Source: Collinsella sp.
GTDB taxonomy: Bacteria > Actinomycetota > Coriobacteriia > Coriobacteriales > Coriobacteriaceae
Length of the DNA: 9,964 nt
Assembly (NCBI GenBank): GCA_022728415.1
Contig: JAIJJM010000046.1
Location: forward strand, 1 to 9,964
Reading direction: 5' to 3'
Shown: positions 1 through 6,981 of the stretch, in pieces
Position numbering within the stretch: the first letter of the stretch is position 1
Layout: each line of letters starts with the position of its first letter
Program-made: the position numbers and the translations under genes
The notes under the pieces: generated by a model
What the model was told of the DNA's origin: nothing
What the model saw: the letters and a program-made list of their open reading frames with translations, nothing else
The model's database searches: none

Positions 1-1
1 G

Positions 2-196
2 TCGCCGGTGCGCGACGATGGCGGCGACGCCGACCGCTTTGCACACTATGTGTCCAAGGACCGTATCGCGGAATCCCGCGCGACCGGCCGTCCGGTGGTT
101 GCGCTGTGCGGCAAGGTCTGGGTGCCCAAGCACGATCCGTCCAAATACCCCGTCTGCCCTGACTGCAAGCGCATCTACGAGGAAATGACGCGCTGA
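2..196 (+). CDS. DUF3039 family protein, 3' end (5' truncated)
   Basis: This is the C-terminal end of a small conserved actinobacterial protein. The open frame continues to the left edge, so the true start is outside the window and 65 codons including the stop are seen (TGA at 194-196). The tail has a histidine-tyrosine segment (RFAHYVSKDRI), a basic stretch, then a single Cys (ALCGKVW) followed by a CPDC pair about 21 residues later, and ends in KRIYEEMTR. The Cys-x-x-Cys arrangement suggests a small metal-binding fold. This pattern matches DUF3039 proteins as I know them; their function is not established. The gene is unrelated to the transport and pilus genes downstream and probably marks the conserved border of the accessory region. 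Confidence 0.75.
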   Translation, partial: SPVRDDGGDADRFAHYVSKDRIAESRATGRPVVALCGKVWVPKHDPSKYPVCPDCKRIYEEMTR

Positions 197-216
197 GCTG
201 CTGCGGGTTATTGCTT

Positions 217-264
217 GGCTCCCCTCTCTGAGGGGAGCTGTCGTCGTAGACGACTGAGGGGAGT
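217..264. repeat. Small palindromic interspersed element (two stem-loops plus GAGGGGAG tail)
   Basis: Two adjacent hairpins are visible. The first has arms GCTCCCCT at 218-225 and AGGGGAGC at 231-238. The second has arms GTCGTC at 240-245 and GACGAC at 249-254. A second copy of GAGGGGAG follows at 256-263. This layout (CTCCCCT, hairpin, CTGAGGGGAG) is a recurrent intergenic repeat type that I associate with gut Bifidobacterium and Firmicutes genomes. It lies about 20 bp after the DUF3039 stop and may also act as its transcription terminator, although no T-run follows. Confidence 0.6.
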
Positions 265-286
265 AGCGGGCGCGGGTCCACTGGAT

Positions 287-341
287 TTCCCGAATATGTG
301 ACACTGAGGTTGCGCTAGTGTTACATATTCACAAGCGGGAA
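287..341. other. Long imperfect stem-loop, possible operator or terminator
   Basis: GAATATGTGACACT at 292-305 and AGTGTTACATATTC at 317-330 are inverted copies matching at 13 of 14 positions, with the single mismatch a G-T wobble. They are separated by 11 nt. The pairing is extended outward by TTCCCG and CGGGAA around 287-292 and 336-341, with a 5-nt bulge on the right. There is no T-run, so a classical intrinsic terminator is not convincing. A regulator binding site or a structured 3' end of the upstream mRNA are equally possible. Confidence 0.45.
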
Positions 342-446
342 AATGATGGTTTGTGTTTCAGCTGCCGTATATGGATATGTCCATTATGTGGATTTTCGCT
401 GTCGGAATCACGATGTAACCAAAGGATTCGCTATTTTCTGCGGTTT

Positions 447-474
447 TTGATCACCGATGATCAGCCGTTATAAG
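447..474 (+). promoter_or_regulatory. Candidate promoter with paired TGATCA sites
   Basis: TTGATC at 447-452 and TATAAG at 469-474, separated by 16 bp, resemble a sigma-A type promoter about 85 bp before the permease pseudogene start. Two TGATCA palindromes (448-453 and 458-463) sit one helical turn apart, overlapping the -35 box and the spacer, where a repressor could block polymerase. The rest of 197-558 holds only the two hairpin elements described separately and a short inverted pair ATGGA/TCCAT at 371-384. Confidence 0.35.
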
Positions 475-558
475 TACTCTCTTCATACTTTCGTAACACG
501 TTGGCCACGGGGGTAGCAATAGCGCCATATTTGTTGTCTTCTCGAAAAGGAGTGGCAT

Positions 559-1047
559 ATGGCGTCTTCACAAACGCAAGTTGCCGGCAATGAGGATTCC
601 GTAAGCAAGATATCCCAGACACAGAATGAGCCCATTCAGGACAGCGACTACACCCTGTCTCGTGTTCCGGCCGAGGCCAAGCAGCCGTTCTGGAGGATTC
701 TGGTAATCCGTATCGGCAGCATATGCTGCGTCTTTCAGCTGGTGCTCGGTGCATCCCTCGGCTACGGCATGAGTTTCTGGGGCACGTTCTGAGCGACAAT
801 GCTCGGATCAGTGCTATTGCAGGTGATTAGCTGGGCGCTGGGTACTGCGGCGGCGTGTGAAGGCCTGTCCACCAGTCTGCTGTCCCGTTGGACCGGATTC
901 GGCAAAATGGGTTCCGCCATCTTCGGCGGCGTGATGGCCATTTCCATGGTTGGATGGTTCGGCGTGCAGAACTCGGTGTTCGGCGAAAGCATGGCGAACA
1001 TTCTTTCGTTCACTGACTTCCTCGGCAAGTTCGAGACCCTGATGTGA
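559..1047 (+). pseudogene. Decayed NCS1 (CodB-like) permease, internal stop and 3' truncation
   Basis: The fragment would encode the first part of a cytosine/purine permease of the NCS1 family, an inner-membrane nucleobase transporter. An AAGGAG site at 547-552 lies 6 nt before ATG 559. After 77 codons an in-frame TGA (790-792) interrupts the protein, and the same frame continues to TGA 1045-1047. Read through, the product aligns with the N-terminal part of the intact permease downstream: FWGTF-stop-ATMLGS lines up with LWDAFWAAFIGF, so the stop falls where the paralogue has Trp64 (a TGG to TGA change). VGWFGVQ matches IGWFGVQ. About 163 codons remain, against roughly 460 in the paralogue, so most transmembrane helices are gone. 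Reinitiation at ATG 799 would give only an 82-residue fragment. I judge it non-functional. Confidence 0.8.
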
Positions 1048-1093
1048 AGTGTCGGGACCGGATCATTGTTTTTCCCATCAAAAGAGGAGGACG

Positions 1094-1234
1094 ATGATCC
1101 GGCCCTCGTCTCGTATAAAAACCGTAGATATATCAGTAGTTCAAGGAGTGTGCCATAACCATGACACAGACAACGGCCGTCGCGCCGGCACAGGAGCCGG
1201 CTTTCGAATCAGACAGCCTTCATATTCCGGATAG
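1094..1234 (+). other. Possible leader ORF, or orphan ribosome binding site, before codB
   Basis: A strong AGGAGG (1085-1090) lies 3 nt before ATG 1094, opening a 46-codon frame that runs into the start of the permease gene in another frame and stops at 1232-1234. The peptide has no recognisable features and half of it is out-of-frame permease sequence. It may be a short leader whose translation affects the poorly spaced codB start, or the leftover ribosome binding site of a gene lost together with the 3' end of the upstream permease. Confidence 0.2.
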
Positions 1235-2555
1235 CGGCAGGCGCGGATGGTTGTCCATCGCCTGCGTCTGGATCGGTAATTCCATCAACGTGTCCACCCT
1301 GATGACCGGTGCGGTACTCGGCGCAGGACTGACCTTGTGGGATGCATTCTGGGCCGCATTCATCGGTTTTGGCATCATTCTCGCCTACATGTGTTTCGTG
1401 GCCATGGAAGCAACCGACACCGGCCTTCCCACCTCCGCCATGTCCACTGCAGCCTTGGGGCGCAAGGGCGGACGCTACATCATCTCAATCATCCTGGGTG
1501 TCTCACTGATCGGATGGTTCGGTGTGCAGGCGGCAGTCTGCGGATCCTCATTCTCCCTGATGGTCGGCAAGCTCGGGCTAGACGTTTCGCCGCAAATCTG
1601 CTCTATCGTGCTGGGCGCGCTGATGCTCGTCACCGCCATCCTCGGTTTCGACGGCGTCAAGTGGGTCAACTACATCGCGGCTCCTTTGCTGTTCATCATT
1701 TGCGCCTATGGCCTGTTTGCCTCCCTGTCCAATACGGGCATGGGCACGTTGACCTCCTACGTGCCCAAGGAAAGCATGGGGCTGGTAGCCGGTATCAATA
1801 TTGCCGTGGGCTTCTTCGCCGTCGGCGGCGCCACTGTGGGCGACTTCACCCGTTACACGCGTGATCGAAAAGGTGCAGTGCTGTCCAGCATCATCGGCAT
1901 CTGGCCACCCATGGTCATCCTGCTTATGATGGGTGCGATGCTCTCCGTCGTCAAGCCCGAATCGGGCGGCGATATTTCCCAGATCATGGCATCCATGGGT
2001 CTTGCCGGAGCCGCTTTGATCGCTCTTGTGCTATCCACGTGGTCCGTCAACGTGGGCAACGCCTACTCTGCAGGACTCGCTTTCGCCGTCATCGCAGACA
2101 AGGGAGATAAGGGCTATCGCGTTTCCACCACCATCGCTGGCATTCTTGGCATTATCCTTGCCGTGGCTGGCATCATGGACTACTTCCAGATGTTCCTGAC
2201 CGTACTTTCCGCGATGATTCCAGCGCTCGCGGGCTCGATGATCGCAGATTACTGGTTTGTTCGCAAGGCCCGTCCGCAAAACTTCAAGCCACTTGACGGG
2301 TTCTCCGTGCCTGGTCTGGTTTCGTTCATCGTGGGATCGATCGTGGCTCTGATTACCGGTGGCACATTTGCTTCGGTGCCGGCACTTGCATTCCTTGACC
2401 ACCCATTCTTCCTTGGTCCGGTCAATGGCATAGTCGTGTCCATCGTGCTGTATGTGGCCGTGTGCAAGCTGATGAAGCTGCCGAGCTTCGACGGTCCCAT
2501 TCTGTTGACGCGGAAGGGGGCATGGTTACCGAGTCAGAAAACGTTTTCACATTGA
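1161..2555 (+). CDS. codB: Cytosine/purine permease, NCS1 family (CodB-like)
   Basis: This 464-residue integral membrane transporter belongs to the nucleobase:cation symporter-1 family, which imports cytosine or related purines and pyrimidines. After a polar N-terminus of about 28 residues there are about 12 hydrophobic segments. Several motifs align with what I recall of E. coli CodB: GWFGVQ (residues 118-123), GDFTRYTR (227-234), STWSVNVGNAYSAGL (292-306) and MIPALAGSMIADYWFVRK (about 352-369). The length is somewhat above the roughly 420 residues of E. coli CodB because of extended termini. The start at 1161 is preceded by AAGGAG (1143-1148) with a long 12-nt spacing; no better in-frame start is seen. 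The upstream neighbour is a decayed paralogue. No intact cytosine deaminase gene follows, so the substrate (cytosine, hydroxymethylpyrimidine or a purine) is inferred from family only. Confidence 0.85.
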   Translation: MTQTTAVAPAQEPAFESDSLHIPDSGRRGWLSIACVWIGNSINVSTLMTGAVLGAGLTLWDAFWAAFIGFGIILAYMCFVAMEATDTGLPTSAMSTAALGRKGGRYIISIILGVSLIGWFGVQAAVCGSSFSLMVGKLGLDVSPQICSIVLGALMLVTAILGFDGVKWVNYIAAPLLFIICAYGLFASLSNTGMGTLTSYVPKESMGLVAGINIAVGFFAVGGATVGDFTRYTRDRKGAVLSSIIGIWPPMVILLMMGAMLSVVKPESGGDISQIMASMGLAGAALIALVLSTWSVNVGNAYSAGLAFAVIADKGDKGYRVSTTIAGILGIILAVAGIMDYFQMFLTVLSAMIPALAGSMIADYWFVRKARPQNFKPLDGFSVPGLVSFIVGSIVALITGGTFASVPALAFLDHPFFLGPVNGIVVSIVLYVAVCKLMKLPSFDGPILLTRKGAWLPSQKTFSH

Positions 2556-2620
2556 TGGCAGCGGATGCTAAAAAAGTGGTCATTTGGAACCTGCGTGTCA
2601 AGGATGGCAGCAGAAATTAG
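2522..2620 (+). pseudogene. Possible 5' remnant of a gene translationally coupled to codB
   Basis: ATG 2522 is preceded directly by a purine-rich GGAAGGGGG (2512-2520) and overlaps the last 34 bases of codB in another frame, as in coupled operon genes. The 32-residue product continues past the codB stop as VVIWNLRVKDGSRN and then meets TAG at 2618-2620. The VIWNLRVKDG stretch resembles the opening beta strand of amidohydrolases such as cytosine deaminase or dihydroorotase, which would suit a permease partner. This is a weak match over about ten residues. The most economical reading is a truncated start of a lost gene; a chance open frame is the alternative. Confidence 0.3.
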
Positions 2621-2654
2621 GCAAAGGAAATCACATAGTTTAATAATTTTTTTG

Positions 2655-2668
2655 TCAACATATGTTGA
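2655..2668. promoter_or_regulatory. Perfect 14-bp palindrome TCAACATATGTTGA, candidate operator
   Basis: TCAACATATGTTGA is its own reverse complement. It sits directly after a run of seven Ts (2647-2653) in the A+T-richer stretch before the large adhesin gene. The 15-bp string CAACATATGTTGAGC (2656-2670) recurs exactly at 8863-8877, upstream of the third surface protein gene. Such symmetry and recurrence in front of two units of one pilus locus suit a dimeric transcription factor site. The factor is not identified. Confidence 0.45.
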
Positions 2669-2812
2669 GCAAGTGCTGAAACCGTGTGTGATGATGGCTA
2701 AGAAACGGTGGAATTACAGCGAAATACGTACTTCTGTGGCATGTGCTCAGTGTGTGATGAAACGCGGCGTTCAATCAGGCGAAACGGCGATGAAAATTTC
2801 ACGAGCGCCGAT

Positions 2813-2839
2813 TTGCTCAATGCAAACGAAAGCCATAAT
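2813..2839 (+). promoter_or_regulatory. Weak candidate promoter for the pilus operon
   Basis: TTGCTC (2813-2818) and CATAAT (2834-2839) with a 15-bp spacer form a weak sigma-A-like promoter, leaving a leader of roughly 120 nt before ATG 2966. The surrounding 2621-2965 contains no gene I can support. It holds the palindrome at 2655-2668 and an 11-bp direct repeat GTGTGTGATGA (2684-2694 and 2750-2760). Confidence 0.25.
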
Positions 2840-2965
2840 CTCGTATTTAGGTTTGTGGATAACTGAAGTCGACGTTCCCCAATGACGCGGAAAGTTCACC
2901 GCCGAAGGGGTGAGAACGGGGATGATGACATTCAGTACATAGAGCTATTTGAGGAGCATGAAACG

Positions 2966-5900
2966 ATGAGGCATCAGGTGGAACGGCTGAAGCACGTAGC
3001 GCTGAAACGAGGGATAAAACCGGCCCGTGCACTCACCGCAACCCTCGTCGCCGTCGGCATGATGGCCACGGCCGCCATCTCCTTCGTCCTGCCCCCCCCA
3101 CCAGTGCCAATGCGGATTCAGGCAAGCCCGATGGCAGCCTTTGCACGCCTCAGACCATTGATTTGGGGGACGATACAAGTAAATCCACGGTCGATTCCGG
3201 TGTGACCACTTATGTTGGCGGCAATATGTACGTGGGCGCCAACGCAGGAAACTATTCCGAACTGAATAAAAATCAGGGGCCTGATAAATCATATGCCGTG
3301 GAAGCCGAAGGCCTGACGCTTGTCAACGGCAAGCTCGCCATCAACTCCGCGAAGCAAAGCTGGAGTAGCAGGGGCTTCCGTTTTGGCGTGGTCGGCTTCG
3401 GTGGTCAGTACCGTCCGAAAAGCGGTAGCGATGTGTTGGTCGTCGGCGGCAATAGCACGCTGACGATGAAAGATAACAACTATAACGGTGTTCAAGACGT
3501 ATCCGCTCTCGGTGGTTGGGTGAATGGCAGCACCGCGCGTGGTTTCGTGAATGTTGATACGGAGAGCCAGTACTACAAAGCCAAGATTAAGGGCAATAGC
3601 AGTATCGCCATCAATAACCTTAACGGCCAAAACTATTCTCGATCCGTTTATGACGCAGGCAAGAGCGCAGAGGACACGGGCAACGTCACTTATAATGACA
3701 GTGTTTCACTGGGCAGCGTCAGTGTTAATGGTGAAACCAAGGATTATTCGAAGTTCCTCACGGAAAACGTCCAGGGTGTGTCCAGCAAACTCCTGAAGGT
3801 CAAGGCGACTGGAACGGTTACTGCAGGCACTGCGTCTGCTGGCACCTATTCGCGTTACCACTACCGCTACGGCGTTCCCGGCTATGGAGAGAATACGAAG
3901 TATGATTTCAACTTCGTTGAGGGCGCTCCTGACGCAAACCAGCAGAAGGAAAAGCTGATTACCTTCACTGGTACGCAGAACCCATCCCTTGAGGTGTTCG
4001 ATGTTAATGCCTCAATGTTGGATTCTGAAGGCTACAGTGGTATCTCTTTCGCCTTTACGAACATCTCTGATACGGCATCAGTGGTTATCAATGTCGAGGG
4101 TCAAAATCCGATCACGTTCAATAATGGTTGGCGCTTCTGGTGGAACGGTCAGGAAATCTCCAACGGTTATGTGACGACTGACGTGAATGGTGCAGTCACC
4201 AAAGAGATGCGAGACTCATACAGCAAGGCCGCGCAGAAGATCATGTGGAACTTCGCCGAAACTCCCAAGCTCACTATCAAGGGCGGGCAAGCACTTAACG
4301 GGGATTATCATAAGCGGGGTTACCCGACGGATTCCACCAAGATCCTGACCTCCCGGGATGACCCCGCCGCAGCCATGCTCGGCAGCATTATGGTGCTGAA
4401 CGGCAGCTTCGAAAGCCACGTAACCACCAATGGTCGTGTGTATGTCGGCGGCGACTTCTCCATGTACAACCCGAACAACATCGGCGTGGATATGGGCGAA
4501 GGCGCGACCTCCTCCGTGATTGATATGGATCAAGAACGCCACAACCTTCCCTGGAACGGTCAGCTGACATCCTCCTGTTCCGCGATTCAGTGGTCCAAGG
4601 TCGACGCTGATGGCAAGGTGTTGGGTGGCACCACCTGGTCGGTGTACGGTAAGGAAGACAATGCTGTTACTGCGGCTACCCCGCTTACCACCATCACCGA
4701 TAACGGTTGGAACGATGGCGATGAGGATGATGGCAAGTTCTCGCTTGCTGGTCTTGCTCCCAATGCCACGTATTACATCAAGGAAACGTCGACCGGCAGC
4801 TATGATTATGAGCTGAACGAAAACATCTATCAAATCAATACTGGTAACGAAGACACTTCATCCGCAACCGTCACCGCCGTCTATAGCAAGCAAGGTAACG
4901 AAGTGACTGATGCTTCGGTGAAGCTTCTGATGAATGGCAAGATCGTCAACAAGAAGAGGGGCGCTTCCCTCGAATGGTCCAAGGTCGATTCCGACGATAC
5001 GGATACAAGGCTTGCCGGGTCCATGTGGAACCTGACCAAGTACACCGATGAGGAGCGTGCGGATGTTGAATCTGGTTGGCCGAAGAGCATTCATGACACC
5101 ACGGTCGCGGTGACAGGCGTCAGCATTGTCGGTTCGGATGGCGCGGCATACACCGATGGCCAGGATCTGGGTAATAAGGCGGTCAACAACGTATTCACGC
5201 TGTCCGCCACCGTCACTCCGAGCGGGGCTCCGTCCGGCGTGGTGTGGACCTCGTCGAACGATTACTATGCCACTGTTGACGCCGGTAGTGGCATCGTGAC
5301 ACCGAAGTCCAACAGCGGCAATGATTACGTCACTATTACGGCATGCTCGACATCAAATGCCGGTGTCTGCTCGTCCGTGAAGTTCAAGGTGACCGGTGCC
5401 ACCGCAGCCAAGGTGACGGTTTCCCCCAGCGCTGCGACGGTGGTTGAAGGTAAGACCACGCAGCTTACGGCGACCGTCAACCCCCAGCAGAATGTGACTT
5501 GGTCGTCCAATAATGAACTGGTCGCCAAGGTTGGCCAGAACGGTTTGGTGACCGGTGTTTCCGCTGGTACTGCCACCATTACGGCAAGCACCGCGGATGG
5601 CGCATCTGCTTCCGCTGAAATTACCGTGACATCGGCGCAGAAGTATCTCATCCTGTACTTTGATTCGAATAATCAGGGAAAGTGGTACGCCAACGACGTG
5701 CAGGTGCACTACCGCTTGAACAGTGGCACTTGGACCGATCAGAAGATGACTCAGATGAGCGGTTCCTGCGGCCAGTATGCGTATGCGCGGATTCCTATGG
5801 ACAAGATCAGCGTGGACAGCCAGTTCGGCTTCCAGCATCTGGACGGTAGTGATTGGTACGGCCCGGGCAATGCGAATGTTCCGAAGAGCGACGGCAACTT

Positions 5901-6864
5901 CAAGTTCACCAGTGGAACCACACTCCCTGAGAACGTGACCATTTCCGCAGGCCCTAGCTACAGCACCACCGCTCCGAACGGTTGCGCCGTGTCCGCCAGC
6001 ACGCGGTCGGCCAAGTCCGCTAAGGCGGTTCGCAAGGCTGCGAAGACTGCCACGCAGGCGAGTGGAACCAGTCGTGCGGCCAACGCCGCTCAGGATGAGT
6101 TGAAGGATGAAGACACCGATCCGGGTGCGTTCCGCATCAGCAATCTTGCGGACGGCTACTACGTTCTGAAAGAAACCGGCGAGCCGAACGGCTTCGATGT
6201 CGGCGGCGAGTACAAGATCACCATCAAGAACGGTCAGGCTACGTGGGATCCCGCCAAGGCCGGCAACAAGCTGCCGAACACCCGCAAGACCGGCATGGTC
6301 ACGTGGAACAAGGTCGATAAGACTGATGGCACCAAGCTGTTGGACGGTTCCGAATGGAAGCTGACCTGGACGAAGAGCTTCTCCTGGGTGAGCGGCAAGG
6401 CCTCGTACACGGACGCGAACAATGAACTCGCAACCATCAAGGATTGCGTGGACTCTTCCGCAACGCAGTGCGCCGCTTCCGCCAATGCCTATGCGGACAT
6501 CGATGGTGAGGCCGGCCGGTTCAAGCTTCAGGGACTGGCATGGGGTGAGTACCAGCTTGTCGAAACCAAGGCTCCTGACGGATACGATCTGGACAGCACG
6601 CCGCACACGTTCCGCATTGGTCCCGCCGAAGGCTCCGATGTGACCGGTGAATGGTACACGTCCAGCGGTTTCAACGCGAACGCCACCGGCGTATACGACG
6701 CGAATACGGCATTCACCGTTGACGGTGGATCTATTACCAACACCCCTGGCGTTGTCCTGCCTGGCACGGGCGGCGAAGGGCTGAACAAGATGTACACTGC
6801 GGGATTCCTCGCAGTGGCGATTGCCGCGGCCGGTCTGGCCTTGAGCCTCAGGAGGCGGCAATGA
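2966..6864 (+). CDS. Large LPGTG-anchored pilus tip adhesin, frame interrupted by a C8 tract (phase-variable candidate)
   Basis: This is a cell-wall surface adhesin, probably the tip subunit of a sortase-assembled pilus. ATG 2966 follows GAGGAG (2951-2956, 9 nt spacing) and opens a signal peptide (basic n-region, hydrophobic ALTATLVAVGMMATAAISFVL). At the C8 run 3092-3099 the frame is off by one and translation would stop at 3203-3205 after 79 residues. With C9 (or C6) the frame joins as PPPTSANA/DSGKPDG, an ideal signal peptidase site, giving about 1,299 residues. In that numbering: residues 67-540, a region resembling the choice-of-anchor A adhesin domain (VYVGGDF and TNGRVYVGG motifs); 541-620, SpaA/Cna-B-like (K545, E607 in YYIKET); a second SpaA begins at about 666 (K673) and ends at E1070 (YYVLKET), with two Big_2-like domains (713-892), a CBM-like module (893-996) and an Ala/Lys/Arg linker between; a last SpaA with K1116 and E1200 (YQLVETKAP); then LPGTG at 1265-1269 (6757-6771), a hydrophobic helix and RRRQ. 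K and E assignments as isopeptide residues are inferred from family motifs. The TTG at 3163 would give an unexported product. Confidence 0.85.
3092..3099. repeat. Homopolymeric C8 tract in the signal peptide coding region
   Basis: Eight consecutive Cs lie between the hydrophobic core and the predicted cleavage site of the large adhesin. It is by far the longest G/C homopolymer in the window. Upstream the reading frame encodes a signal peptide; downstream the 1,233-codon adhesin body is open in a different frame. Gain of one C or loss of two restores continuity. In-frame changes of three Cs only add or remove a proline next to the cleavage site, so several tract lengths would be ON. A sequencing or assembly error at the homopolymer would give the same picture. 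Confidence 0.75.
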
Positions 6865-6900
6865 TGGAAACGTCTAGGAGAAGGGGGACCGGCCCATAAC

Positions 6901-6916
6901 GTAGCGAACTCGCTGC
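6901..6916 (+). other. Small intergenic hairpin between adhesin and major pilin
   Basis: GTAGCG (6901-6906) and CGCTGC (6911-6916) pair over six positions with one G-T wobble and a 4-nt loop, in the 117-nt gap between the two pilus genes. No T-run follows, so it is more likely an mRNA processing or partial attenuation site than a terminator. It could help set subunit ratios, because a major pilin is needed in large excess over a tip protein. Low certainty. Confidence 0.25.
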
Positions 6917-6981
6917 CCTCTAGGCAATAACTGAATATGAACAACCCAAGTTTTAACAAAACAAGAAAGAAAGGGAGAACA

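Noticed and set aside
2565..2885. A 106-codon + strand open frame between codB and the adhesin
   Set aside because: No ribosome binding site, no family resemblance, ordinary composition for chance translation, and it overlaps the candidate palindrome and promoter.
3163..3205. TTG 3163 as the real start of the adhesin
   Set aside because: No ribosome binding site and it would lack a signal peptide, which is present just upstream in another frame across the C8 run.
5353..6861. A 502-codon open frame on the minus strand inside the large adhesin gene
   Set aside because: It mirrors the codon bias of the + strand gene, has no recognisable domain, and the + strand frame shows clear SpaA, Big_2 and LPGTG features.
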